This document shows positions 45,228 to 53,636 of a stretch of DNA of 64,000 bases, piece after piece. This DNA comes from Aurantibacter_A sp965215845 (GTDB lineage Bacteria; Bacteroidota; Bacteroidia; Flavobacteriales; Flavobacteriaceae): positions 868,001-932,000 of the forward strand of contig CBDCEL010000003.1 of the NCBI GenBank assembly GCA_965215845.1, in the 5' to 3' direction. How positions within the stretch are numbered: position 1 is the first letter of the stretch; each line of letters starts with the position of its first letter. The position numbers and the translations under genes are program-made. The notes under the pieces were generated by a model. It saw only the letters and a program-made list of their open reading frames with translations. It did no database searches and had not been told where the DNA came from.

Positions 45228-47120
45228 TTACCAAATGATACTATACTCCAACAAATGATCGCCTGAAGGGACCTTTACCAATAGCTCTTCCTTTCCGGTA
45301 GATTCGCGAACCATCGGATTCCAATTTTCGCTATCGGAAAAGTCGATAAAATAACTTTCGTCGTTTATGATGAAGGTACCATCTGGCAATTTCTCGATGG
45401 ACTCGCCTTCGGCCACCTTATGCCATAATTCTTTGCCATCACCCACCGCTATCGACCGATGAAGTATCCTCAGGGTCTTGGATGGAACAAGTTGATTCGA
45501 AATCTTGCGCCCCCAGACCCGCGAGGTGAACACTGGAAATCCGGTCATGTCGAATTCGTAACCCAATTGCCTATGATCCGAATCTTCTGAAGGCATTTCT
45601 GGCCAAGCGGCTTCCGTGTTTCGAAGTTGTACGAATTCGGGGTCACCGTGAAAAGAAACTGTGAAACCGGCCGGAATCGTCAATTGCTTTTGCCCCCTAC
45701 CGTACCACATTGGGGTGGCATCCAAGAAATCCCCGTTCCAAACCTGTAACAGAGATCCCGAGGCCAAATCATAGGAGTAGTGTATCTTTTCTGGTGTGCC
45801 TATTGATGCACAATGCGTGCGCTTTAGCCCATCGTGCATCAAAAAACTTCGTTGCGCGATTACTTCATCGGCCACCTCGATCATGATGTTTTCGTCAGGT
45901 TGTCCCTTTTTTAAATCAAGTGACATAGGGGCCGTTAATGATTGCTTTTGAATGTCAGGTCCTTCGACTTCAAGGGTAAATCCTTTTACCCACGGATTGT
46001 GTCTGTTATAAATCAATGTAAAAGGTAAAGTACCCTTTGCCAAGTCAATTTTTGCCAGCCCCAGGGAATCCAACGTATAATTCCCATCCAAATTGATAAG
46101 TATATCATCGTTTAAAATGAACTGGCCGCCGCCCTCATGTACATTGAAATCAAAAAGATAATTACCTGAATGCGGAATGGCCATTTCCCCATCATACTTC
46201 AATATTCTTCGGGTACGGACTCCTGAGACCATATTCGATGAAATCGAATCGCACTCAATTGTTCTGATCGGGACCAAGCTATCAAACCCGGGAATTGGGA
46301 CACCTGTACTTTCATATTCCGCCATCCTTATTTTAGATAAAACTATTTTTTCACCAGAGTATGTCTTGTACTTGATATTTTTAAAGGCCACCGGTCCGTG
46401 ATCGCCCTGGATCATCAACGGGCCCATCGGCTTTTCATCTTTAAAAGCGGCAGCCCGGGTCGGACCTGTCAACTCAATATTTTCATGGATCAAAACCCCA
46501 TTTAGCCAGACCTCTTCGAATAGCGCATTTTTTATCTTCTCGCCCGAACTGTTGAATTCCGGGGCATGAAAGATAATTTTAAAATGTTGCCATAGGCCAG
46601 GAGCCTTGGCAGCATTCATTCTTGGTGCCACACCCTCGTACCCTTCATTTCCCTTGGTGCGAGTAGAATCCCATCGTTGATAAATACCGCCCATGTCAGA
46701 ATGCTGAGGTTCCTTCACTCTCCAACTATCAAATAATTGCACTTCGTATCGACCTTGAAAGTAAAGACCTGAATTGGAACCTTTGGGCATCATAACATCT
46801 ATTTCCAACTCAATATCGCCGTGTTCAAAATCACCGAACAGGTTCGCCCTCGAATCTTCATCGGGCCGATTGAATAAAATACCGGTACCCTCTTCCGATA
46901 AGATCAATTCATCCTTCGAACGATCGACATATGAACTGCCGACAATTTTCCAGTTGTCCCCAGTTTTTTGGAAAGCCGAAAGGTCATCTAAACTGACCTT
47001 TTGAAATGGCAAGAACTTTTTGGGTATTTCGATGACCTCTTCCTTGGAAGTTTCGATGGATTTCTCCTTACAGGAAAAAAGAACAATTACAAAAAGGGCC
47101 AATATTGCTTTAGACTTCAT
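45228..47120 (-). CDS. DUF1080 lipoprotein (3-keto-disaccharide hydrolase-like)
   Basis: 630 residues with a lipoprotein signal (VLFSC, Cys17). A DUF1080 concanavalin-like domain fills about 40-260: GDIELEIDVMMPKGSNSGLY, GRYEVQLFDSW and MIQGDHGPVAFKNI. The middle (about 290-420) looks PA14/carbohydrate-binding-like, and the C-terminal part has no match I recognise. DUF1080 proteins include hydrolases that cleave 3-keto-glycosides after a Gfo/Idh/MocA enzyme has oxidised the sugar. Such oxidoreductases lie 16 kb away in the adjacent operon. The specificity is unknown. Confidence 0.88.
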   Translation of the reverse strand: MKSKAILALFVIVLFSCKEKSIETSKEEVIEIPKKFLPFQKVSLDDLSAFQKTGDNWKIVGSSYVDRSKDELILSEEGTGILFNRPDEDSRANLFGDFEHGDIELEIDVMMPKGSNSGLYFQGRYEVQLFDSWRVKEPQHSDMGGIYQRWDSTRTKGNEGYEGVAPRMNAAKAPGLWQHFKIIFHAPEFNSSGEKIKNALFEEVWLNGVLIHENIELTGPTRAAAFKDEKPMGPLMIQGDHGPVAFKNIKYKTYSGEKIVLSKIRMAEYESTGVPIPGFDSLVPIRTIECDSISSNMVSGVRTRRILKYDGEMAIPHSGNYLFDFNVHEGGGQFILNDDILINLDGNYTLDSLGLAKIDLAKGTLPFTLIYNRHNPWVKGFTLEVEGPDIQKQSLTAPMSLDLKKGQPDENIMIEVADEVIAQRSFLMHDGLKRTHCASIGTPEKIHYSYDLASGSLLQVWNGDFLDATPMWYGRGQKQLTIPAGFTVSFHGDPEFVQLRNTEAAWPEMPSEDSDHRQLGYEFDMTGFPVFTSRVWGRKISNQLVPSKTLRILHRSIAVGDGKELWHKVAEGESIEKLPDGTFIINDESYFIDFSDSENWNPMVRESTGKEELLVKVPSGDHLLEYSIIW

Positions 47121-47165
47121 GCGTCGTTTTGGAATAAATAAAGGAATTCATCTTGATCGGAACTG

Positions 47166-48500
47166 TTATTTGTATCGCTTTCCTCGCTTGATGACCATGT
47201 CGACATCTTGCAACAAGCTGATATAGCGAAGTACATCACCATCGACGGCAATTATGTCAGCATATTTGCCCGGGGTCACGGTGCCCACCTCATCGGCGAC
47301 CCCCATCCATAGGGCCGGCCAATAGGTGGCGCCTCGAATGGCGTACATTGGGTCGATGCCAAACTCATTGACCCAAACATCGAGTTCATTCCAAGTGGAT
47401 TGACTATGAAATTTCATCGGTATACCACTATCTGTACCGATCATCAGAACAACACCGGCATCCAATAATTGTTGAATCTTGGTCTTCAAAGTAGGCCTTC
47501 TTGAAGGGGTCAACTGAAAATAGGGCAGGCGGTCTGGGTGGGCAATACTCTTTTTGATGTCGGTAATCACGCTATCGGGCAATCCCAAATGCCAAGAATC
47601 ATTGTCTAATTTCTCTCGATTATCGCGAACGTATTCATAATTATAAAGACCTTCTACGGTAGGGCACCAAAATAAGGGACCTTGGCTCATATCGGCGGTA
47701 CGTTCTTTGATCATTTCAATGACATCATCGGGGTATCGCGGTGCCGAAGACAGCCCCGTATGTTCAAAGCAATCGACCCCTACTTCCAAACCCATTCTGA
47801 TTTCTTGAGGGCGATGGCTATGGGCGACCACCTTTAAGTTTTGTTTGTGGGCTTCATCGACCACGGCCTTAAATTCTTCCATTGTCATTTGGTCTTGGTC
47901 AACAATTTTGATGCAATCCACACCGGCCTTGGCCAGTTTTCTTATTTTTTTTCTTCCATCCTCCGGGCCATTTACACCCCATCGAAAAGCTTCCGTTCCC
48001 GGGTATGGTCTGTGTTGGATAAACGGCCCGGAAACATAGAGGGTCGCCCCTGGAATCTCCCCATTGTTGATCGCATCGCGAACAGCGATACTTTCTTCCA
48101 AAGGGCCGCCCAAATCACGAGCGCTCGTCACCCCGGCCATCAACAATTGATGTGCCGATGCGGGCATGATCACGTCCTTGAAAATAGGTGGGTACTTCTT
48201 GTCCCAATATCCATAGTCAGCATGTCCGGTAATCATTGTGTGTACATGCATGTCCCATAAACCGGGCAATACGGTCATTCCCTCCGTTGAAATCACGTCG
48301 GCATTTGCCGGTACAGGTGTATTGTCTTGTGTTCCGACCGATTTGATTTTTTCCCCTTCTATGACAATAACGCTGTTCTTGATCGGGTCGGATCCAAATC
48401 CGTCGATAAGCGTACCCCCGACCAATACCTTAAGGCCGCTTTCTTGGGAAAAGGCCGAAATTGAAAAAAACAAGAGGAAGGAAATCAGTATTCTAAACAT
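47166..48500 (-). CDS. Exported amidohydrolase family protein
   Basis: 444 residues with a signal peptide (about 1-18, ending AFSQ). Metal ligands are HVH at 85-87 in LPGLWDMHVHTM, a mid-protein KVVAHSHRP, FEHTG, and a C-terminal Asp in IGTDSGIPMKF; the PGKYADIIAVDGD return follows. It resembles prolidase- or imidazolonepropionase-like exported hydrolases. It is the first gene of the DUF1080/azurin minus-strand group and diverges from thrS. It is not close to the amidohydrolase at 2.3 kb; the two share only the family core. Confidence 0.87.
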   Translation of the reverse strand: MFRILISFLLFFSISAFSQESGLKVLVGGTLIDGFGSDPIKNSVIVIEGEKIKSVGTQDNTPVPANADVISTEGMTVLPGLWDMHVHTMITGHADYGYWDKKYPPIFKDVIMPASAHQLLMAGVTSARDLGGPLEESIAVRDAINNGEIPGATLYVSGPFIQHRPYPGTEAFRWGVNGPEDGRKKIRKLAKAGVDCIKIVDQDQMTMEEFKAVVDEAHKQNLKVVAHSHRPQEIRMGLEVGVDCFEHTGLSSAPRYPDDVIEMIKERTADMSQGPLFWCPTVEGLYNYEYVRDNREKLDNDSWHLGLPDSVITDIKKSIAHPDRLPYFQLTPSRRPTLKTKIQQLLDAGVVLMIGTDSGIPMKFHSQSTWNELDVWVNEFGIDPMYAIRGATYWPALWMGVADEVGTVTPGKYADIIAVDGDVLRYISLLQDVDMVIKRGKRYK

Positions 48501-48592
48501 GGTTGATTATTTTGCTAAATATAGGGAAATAAGGAGGAAAGAAAAACGATTCAAGATTGTCTGCAAAAATCAAAAAGTAGGCTTGAGTTCAT

Positions 48593-48600
48593 TATCTTTG
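48593..48600 (+). promoter_or_regulatory. -7 box of thrS (TATCTTTG)
   Basis: An exact TAnnTTTG, 25 bases before the thrS ATG. No properly spaced -33 TTTG is seen upstream. Confidence 0.5.
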
Positions 48601-48625
48601 CCACCTTATTCTGATAAGGCAACCC

Positions 48626-50563
48626 ATGATCAATATTACATTACCTGACGGATCGGTAAAGGCTTACGAAAAAGGTGCCACCCCAATGGAGGTGGCCAAA
48701 GGTATCAGTGAAGGATTGGCGCGAAATGTCATTTCGGCCAAATTCAACGATACGGTCGTCGAGACAGGGACACCGCTAAACGAAGATGGATCACTAGTAC
48801 TTTATACGTGGCGAGATGCAGAGGGTAAAAAGGCATTTTGGCATTCATCGGCCCATATTCTTGCCCAAGCATTGGAAGAACTTTATCCGGGCGTGAAGCT
48901 ATGGGTAGGGCCTGCCATTGAAAACGGATTCTATTACGATGTCGACCTGGGGGATGCCATACTTTCAGAGAAGGATTTTAAGCATATTGAAGATAAAATG
49001 CTGCTGATCGCAAGGGAGAAGCATGATTTTAAAATGCGGGAAGTGACCAAAGAAGAGGCGCTTTCGTATTACTCGGGCAAGAACGAATACAAAGTCGACC
49101 TTATCAGCAATCTCGAAGACGGCACCATTACCTTTTGTGATCATAGCAGCTTTACAGATCTCTGCCGTGGCGGTCATATTCCAAATACGGGAATTGTAAA
49201 GGCGGTCAAAATACTGAGTGTGGCGGGAGCTTATTATAAAGGCGATGAAAACGAAAAGCAACTGACTCGGGTTTACGGCATTTCCTTTCCCAAACAAAAA
49301 GAACTTACCGAGTATCTTGAATTGCTCGAAGAGGCCAAAAAACGTGACCACCGTAAACTTGGCAAGGAACTGGAACTTTTTACCTTCTCCCAAAAAGTCG
49401 GGCAAGGTCTTCCGCTTTGGTTGCCAAAAGGGGCGGCGCTACGCGAACGCCTCGAACAATTTCTAAAAAAGGCGCAGAAGAAAGCAGGATATGAAATGGT
49501 AATCAGCCCCCATATCGGACAAAAAGAGCTATATGTGACTTCAGGTCACTATGAAAAATACGGGGCCGATAGTTTTCAGCCCATTCATACGCCAAAAGAC
49601 GAAGAGGAATTTTTGCTGAAACCTATGAACTGTCCACATCACTGTGAAATCTACAATACGCGACCCTTCAGTTATCGCGAGCTACCGAAGCGATATGCCG
49701 AATTCGGAACGGTATACCGCTACGAACAAAGTGGTGAATTACATGGCTTGACACGTGTTCGTGGTTTCACCCAAGATGATGCGCATATCTTTTGTACGCC
49801 AGATCAGCTCAATCAAGAGTTCAAAAACGTCATCGACCTTTCGCTTTATGTTTTGGGTTCATTGGGGTTCGAAAATTTTACGGCACAGGTTTCGGTTAGG
49901 GACCTTGAAACCCCTGAAAAATACATTGGTTCGGTCGAAAATTGGGAAAAAGCGGAACAGGCCATCATCGATGCGGCCACCGAAAAGCAATTGGACTTTG
50001 TCATCGAAAAAGGGGAAGCTGCCTTCTACGGGCCGAAGCTCGATTTCATGGTAAAGGATGCCTTGGGAAGACAATGGCAATTGGGAACAATTCAGGTCGA
50101 TTATAACCTTCCTGAACGTTTTGACCTGACCTATAAGGGAAGTGACAATGAATCTCATCGGCCGGTGATGATCCATCGTGCCCCTTTCGGTAGCATGGAA
50201 CGTTTTGTGGCCTTGTTGCTCGAACATACCGGTGGAAATTTCCCTTTATGGCTCATACCCGACCAAGCCATCGTACTTCCGGTCAGTGAAAAGCATGAAA
50301 AATATGCCGAAAAAGTTTTAAAATCCCTTGAAAATAACGAAATTCGCGCCCTCATTGATAATAGGAACGAAACCGTAGGCAAAAAGATACGGGAAGCCGA
50401 AATGCAAAAGGTTCCGTTTATGTTGATTGTCGGGGAAAATGAAGAGGAGCAGAATACGATTTCCGTCCGTAAACACGGAGGTGAGGATTTGGGCTCCATA
50501 ACACTGGACGATTTTACGGACTTGGTAACTAATGAAATTAATAGTACCTTAAAGTCGTTTTAG
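48626..50563 (+). CDS. thrS: Threonyl-tRNA synthetase
   Basis: 645 residues. The TGS domain is at 1-61, the editing domain at about 65-230 with HSSAH (His73, His77) and CRGGH, the class II catalytic core at about 250-540 (zinc Cys336 in LKPMNCPHHC, motif 2 FGTVYRYEQSGEL) and the anticodon-binding domain at about 545-645. It charges tRNA-Thr and hydrolyses mischarged Ser-tRNA. It leads the thrS-infC-rpmI-rplT operon, with 27 bases to infC. The length and all motifs are complete. Confidence 0.98.
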   Translation: MINITLPDGSVKAYEKGATPMEVAKGISEGLARNVISAKFNDTVVETGTPLNEDGSLVLYTWRDAEGKKAFWHSSAHILAQALEELYPGVKLWVGPAIENGFYYDVDLGDAILSEKDFKHIEDKMLLIAREKHDFKMREVTKEEALSYYSGKNEYKVDLISNLEDGTITFCDHSSFTDLCRGGHIPNTGIVKAVKILSVAGAYYKGDENEKQLTRVYGISFPKQKELTEYLELLEEAKKRDHRKLGKELELFTFSQKVGQGLPLWLPKGAALRERLEQFLKKAQKKAGYEMVISPHIGQKELYVTSGHYEKYGADSFQPIHTPKDEEEFLLKPMNCPHHCEIYNTRPFSYRELPKRYAEFGTVYRYEQSGELHGLTRVRGFTQDDAHIFCTPDQLNQEFKNVIDLSLYVLGSLGFENFTAQVSVRDLETPEKYIGSVENWEKAEQAIIDAATEKQLDFVIEKGEAAFYGPKLDFMVKDALGRQWQLGTIQVDYNLPERFDLTYKGSDNESHRPVMIHRAPFGSMERFVALLLEHTGGNFPLWLIPDQAIVLPVSEKHEKYAEKVLKSLENNEIRALIDNRNETVGKKIREAEMQKVPFMLIVGENEEEQNTISVRKHGGEDLGSITLDDFTDLVTNEINSTLKSF

Positions 50564-50590
50564 TAAAAGTTTAATTAAAAAGTATAAGTC

Positions 50591-51145
50591 ATAGCAATAC
50601 GTAGGAGATTTAGGCCCCAACCTAGGCGGGAAAATAAAAACCCGCATAAAATCAATGAGAAAATATTGGCACCGGAGGTGCGAGTCGTGGGCGATAATGT
50701 TGAAGTAGGTATCTATCCCATTAGAAAAGCGCTCGACATGGCCGATGAAATGGGATTGGATTTGGTAGAGATTTCGCCAAAAGCCGCCCCACCGGTCTGT
50801 AAGATTATCGATTACAAAAAGTTTCTTTATGAGCAAAAGAAACGAGAAAAGGCCATGAAGGCCAAAGCGAGTAAGGTGGTTGTCAAAGAGATTAGGTTCG
50901 GACCCAATACCGACGACCACGATTACGAGTTTAAAAAGAAACATGCAGAACGGTTTCTTAAAGACGGTGCCAAGTTAAAGGCATATGTTTTTTTCAAGGG
51001 CCGTTCAATAGTGTACAAAGACCAAGGCGAAATATTATTGCTGCGGTTGGCATCAGAACTTGAGGAATGGGGCAAGGTAGAGCAGATGCCAAGATTGGAG
51101 GGCAAACGAATGACGATGTTCATCGCCCCTAAAACAAAAAAATAA
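50591..51145 (+). CDS. infC: Translation initiation factor IF-3, starting at ATA
   Basis: 184 residues when read from the ATA at 50591. The frame then gives M-A-I-R-R-R-F and HKINEKILAPEVRVVGDN, the normal IF-3 N-terminus, immediately after an in-frame TAA at 50585-50587; no ATG, GTG or TTG lies between. A TTG at 50666 would delete about 25 conserved residues. IF-3 rejects non-AUG starts, so a rare start codon gives autoregulation, as with AUU in E. coli infC. The N-domain (about 20-90), linker helix and C-domain (about 100-180) are intact. Confidence 0.92.
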   Translation: MAIRRRFRPQPRRENKNPHKINEKILAPEVRVVGDNVEVGIYPIRKALDMADEMGLDLVEISPKAAPPVCKIIDYKKFLYEQKKREKAMKAKASKVVVKEIRFGPNTDDHDYEFKKKHAERFLKDGAKLKAYVFFKGRSIVYKDQGEILLLRLASELEEWGKVEQMPRLEGKRMTMFIAPKTKK

Positions 51146-51240
51146 CGGACTTTGTCCGTACGTAGTAAATCATTCGGCGCTGCTTGTCTTGGCAAGTGGC
51201 GTTTAACATGAAAAATGAGATACCCTTCGACGGAGTTTAT

Positions 51241-51265
51241 CTTGAGCGAAGTCGAAAGACTCAAG
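51241..51265 (+). repeat. Interspersed REP-like hairpin, copy 1
   Basis: CTTGAG (51241-51246) and CTCAAG (51260-51265) pair around CGAAGTCGAAAGA. A 24-base near-copy lies at 54473-54497 with two or three changes. It sits in the 179-base infC-rpmI gap, which also holds a small CGGAC/GTCCG hairpin (51146-51158) right after the infC stop. Confidence 0.55.
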
Positions 51266-51324
51266 ATGAAAGCCCAGTAAAGAGAAGCAGGTTTTAATTA
51301 GTGAGTTAAATTAAATAGGAGAAA

Positions 51325-51522
51325 ATGCCTAAGCAAAAAACAAAGTCCAGTGCCAAGAAGCGGTTTAAGCTGACCGGTAGTGGCAAGATCAAAAGAAAGC
51401 ACGCTTTTAAGAGTCATATTTTGACCAAAAAATCGAAAAAGCGCAAGTTGGCTTTGACACATAGCACTTTGGTGCATGATTCAGACGTCAACAACATCAA
51501 AGAACAATTACGACTAAAGTAA
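51325..51522 (+). CDS. rpmI: 50S ribosomal protein L35
   Basis: 65 residues, very basic, with the L35 opening KQKTKSSAKKRFKLTGSGKI and a KRKHAFKSHIL core. It is a late assembly component of the large subunit. It lies between infC and rplT, the standard order. A purine-rich AGGAG precedes the ATG by 5 bases, unusual in this A/T-rich, weak-RBS genome. Confidence 0.97.
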   Translation: MPKQKTKSSAKKRFKLTGSGKIKRKHAFKSHILTKKSKKRKLALTHSTLVHDSDVNNIKEQLRLK

Positions 51523-51572
51523 TTTTGTTCGTAACGGTAATTTATTAACCCTGGAGTCGGGCCATTAAAAGA

Positions 51573-51591
51573 TTCCGAAGCAAGTTCGGAA
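51573..51591 (+). promoter_or_regulatory. Hairpin between rpmI and rplT
   Basis: TTCCGAA (51573-51579) and TTCGGAA (51585-51591) form a perfect stem with a GCAAG loop, and an outer GGGC/GCCT pairing can extend it. It lies 25 bases before the rplT ATG and has no T-run. It could be an L20 autoregulatory site; this is speculation by analogy with E. coli. Confidence 0.45.
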
Positions 51592-51616
51592 CGCCTGCTA
51601 CAAAAATTTCAACACT

Positions 51617-51961
51617 ATGCCAAGATCAGTAAATGCAGTCGCTTCAAGAGCCAGAAGAAAAAAGGTCATGAAGCAAGCCAAAGGTTATTTCGGAAGACGT
51701 AAAAACGTTTGGACGGTAGCCAAAAATGCGGTGGAAAAAGCCATGCTTTATGCCTACCGCGACAGAAGGAACAAAAAAAGAACATTTCGTGCCCTATGGA
51801 TTACCCGTATCAACGCAGGTGCACGCCAGCACGGAATGTCGTATTCACAATTTATGGGCAAGGTAAAAGCCAACGGTATCGAATTGAACCGTAAGGTTTT
51901 GGCCGATTTGGCGATGAACCACCCAGATGCCTTCAAGGCCATTGTGGACAAAGTAAAATAA
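51617..51961 (+). CDS. rplT: 50S ribosomal protein L20
   Basis: 114 residues with the basic N-terminal helix (PRSVNAVASRARRKKVMKQA, GYFGRRKNVW) and the globular C-terminus (LWITRINAGARQHGMSYSQF). It is essential for early 50S assembly and, in E. coli, represses its own operon by binding the mRNA. It is the last gene of the thrS operon and is followed by a strong terminator. Confidence 0.98.
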   Translation: MPRSVNAVASRARRKKVMKQAKGYFGRRKNVWTVAKNAVEKAMLYAYRDRRNKKRTFRALWITRINAGARQHGMSYSQFMGKVKANGIELNRKVLADLAMNHPDAFKAIVDKVK

Positions 51962-52023
51962 ATGGAATATTACCCCGAGTCCGTTATGCCGAGTGAAGGC
52001 GAAGCACGGTCGGAGGGTCACTT

Positions 52024-52059
52024 AAAAAAGGCCCGTTCAAAAATGAACGGGCCTTTTTT
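52024..52059 (+). terminator. Terminator of the thrS-infC-rpmI-rplT operon
   Basis: A perfect 16-bp stem (52024-52039 with 52044-52059, core GGCCCGTTCA) around an AAAA loop. The right arm ends in six T residues. It is the strongest terminator in the window. Confidence 0.95.
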
Positions 52060-52090
52060 GTTGAATTGCATTAAATTTCAAAAACAAAAC

Positions 52091-52759
52091 ATGAGTCGCC
52101 AGTTTATCTTCTTTATAACGCTTGTTCTTCTGGGGCAAGCCATTTTGGCCCAAAAAAACGGTCTGTCATTTTTGGCTTTAGGAGATAGTTATACGGCATC
52201 GACCGGAGAATTACATAGCAACGGCTGGCCGGCACAACTTGTCAAAACACTGGCTGATAAGGGAATCAAAATCAAGAATCCAACCATAATAGCCGGGGCG
52301 GGTTGGACGACTTCCGAACTAATTGAACAAATCCAGAAAAAAGAGCCTGTAGCCGAAAACGACTTGGTCGGTTTGCTCATCGGGGTGAACAATCAATACC
52401 GAAGTATCGATATTTCGGTCTTTAAAAAAGAATTTGCCCAGTTATTGGAAACCTGCATATCATTGGCAAACAATGATGAGGCAAAAGTATTTGTGCTTTC
52501 CATTCCCGATTGGGGGGCAACCCCGTATGCCAAGCGCAAGAACAGGGAAAAAATCAGTGCCGAGTTAAATGCATACAACGACTTTATCGAAAGCGAGACG
52601 AAAAAGAGAAACATTCTCTATTTTGATATAACCGGAATCTCCAGAAAGGCACGCTTCAATAAAAGCTTGATTGCTGCCGATAGTCTACATCCATCAAGAA
52701 AAATGTATCGCCTTTGGGTGAACAAAATGAAAAAACCGTTATTGACAAAATTACAATAA
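52091..52759 (+). CDS. Exported SGNH/GDSL hydrolase
   Basis: 222 residues from ATG 52091, which begins a signal peptide (MSRQFIFFITLVLLGQAILA); an upstream in-frame ATG at 51962 would run through the rplT terminator and is rejected. SGNH blocks are FLALGDSYTAS (block I Ser about 34), a Gly in GAGWTTSELI, LLIGVNNQYR (block III Asn) and DSLHPS (block V Asp/His). It is a periplasmic or secreted esterase or lipase-like enzyme. The substrate is unknown and its neighbours give no hint. Confidence 0.87.
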   Translation: MSRQFIFFITLVLLGQAILAQKNGLSFLALGDSYTASTGELHSNGWPAQLVKTLADKGIKIKNPTIIAGAGWTTSELIEQIQKKEPVAENDLVGLLIGVNNQYRSIDISVFKKEFAQLLETCISLANNDEAKVFVLSIPDWGATPYAKRKNREKISAELNAYNDFIESETKKRNILYFDITGISRKARFNKSLIAADSLHPSRKMYRLWVNKMKKPLLTKLQ

Positions 52760-52804
52760 CGGTCTTGTCCATTTCGAAAATCTTTTTCGCTCCTCGAAAA
52801 CACT

Positions 52805-53076
52805 TTACGCGGCATCTATTTTATCAACAGCCGCTTTAAACTCTTCCCAATCGATTAATTCATCACCCGATTGGTCGTAGCCTTCGATTAGTTTGCTTCC
52901 TACAAATCCGCGTATAAAGCCATTGATTTCAGCTTCTTTCAGCAATTTGACGATTTCGCTTTTCTTGAGCTTTCCGTCACTATCCTTATCAAAAAACGAA
53001 AAGCGTCTTCGGGCGTGTCGAATTGATTTGTAATCAGAATTTGAATCTTGTTTAGAATGGATTCCTTGGTTGCCAT
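52805..53076 (-). pseudogene. EF-hand protein with apparent frameshift in a T6 tract
   Basis: The natural N-terminus begins at ATG 53076: MATKESILNKIQILITNQFD, then TPEDAFRF, an ideal helix before an EF-hand. In the same frame the next codons fail, but one extra T in the tract at 52991-52996 (TTTTTT on the minus strand) joins it to FFDKDSDGKLKKSE, the first calcium loop, and later DQSGDELIDWEE, the second. The reading starting at 53113 in the other frame gives an unnatural N-terminus. Either a sequencing indel, a real mutation, or slippage at the tract. If intact it would be about 90 residues, cytoplasmic, with two EF-hands. Confidence 0.7.
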
Positions 53077-53124
53077 ATTTTTGGTTTAGTGTTAATACAA
53101 CAAAATTATACATAAAATTTATTT

Positions 53125-53547
53125 CTAAACCCCAAAAGCGGAAATTACCAGTTTTCGACCCGAGGCACGATCTCGATGTTCACATAGGTAAATGCCTTGC
53201 CAAATTCCGAGGTTCAGTTTTCCATCGGTGATGGGAATCTGAACTGAAGCCCCCATCAGAGAAGCCTTGATATGGGCCGGCATGTCATCAGGACCTTCAT
53301 AATTGTGTAAATAATAAGGTGCATTTTCGGGTACCATCACATTCATATGGCTTTCAAAATCAGTTCTTACCGTAGCATCGGCATTTTCATTGATGGTCAA
53401 ACTTGCCGAAGTGTGTTTGATAAACACCTGTAACATTCCAGATTTTATCGCCTTCACCTCCGGAATGGCTTGAAGCACTTCTCGCGTAATCAAATGAAAG
53501 CCCCTTGCATGCGCTTTCAATCGAACTTCGTTTTGATAGAATTTCAT
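53125..53547 (-). CDS. yjbQ: YjbQ/UPF0047 family protein
   Basis: 140 residues, the full length of the family. Marks are GFHLITREVLQAIPE, LQVFIKHTSASLTINENAD and the C-terminal LGIWQGIYLCEHRDRASGRK with its His/Asp/Arg. YjbQ can act weakly as a thiamine-phosphate synthase, and its physiological role is uncertain. It is cytoplasmic. It is divergent from the HAD phosphatase gene and downstream neighbours are unrelated. A weak promoter (TTG, 19 bases, TAGATTTA) lies upstream. Confidence 0.9.
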   Translation of the reverse strand: MKFYQNEVRLKAHARGFHLITREVLQAIPEVKAIKSGMLQVFIKHTSASLTINENADATVRTDFESHMNVMVPENAPYYLHNYEGPDDMPAHIKASLMGASVQIPITDGKLNLGIWQGIYLCEHRDRASGRKLVISAFGV

Positions 53548-53609
53548 TCGAAACCGATGGATAAATCTTAAAACTTTATAAATCTAAACTTTTATCCCAC
53601 CATAACAAA

Positions 53610-53617
53610 TACCTTTG
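53610..53617 (+). promoter_or_regulatory. -7 box of the HAD phosphatase gene (TACCTTTG)
   Basis: An exact TAnnTTTG, 19 bases before the ATG at 53637. No -33 element of the usual form is seen. Confidence 0.5.
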
Positions 53618-53636
53618 CGACTTCGAAACAAACCTG

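Noticed and set aside
50666..51145. TTG start for infC
   Set aside because: It removes about 25 conserved residues; the ATA start at 50591 gives the family N-terminus.
51962..52090. 43-residue N-terminal extension of the SGNH hydrolase
   Set aside because: It would be encoded by the rplT terminator; the internal ATG at 52091 begins a perfect signal peptide.
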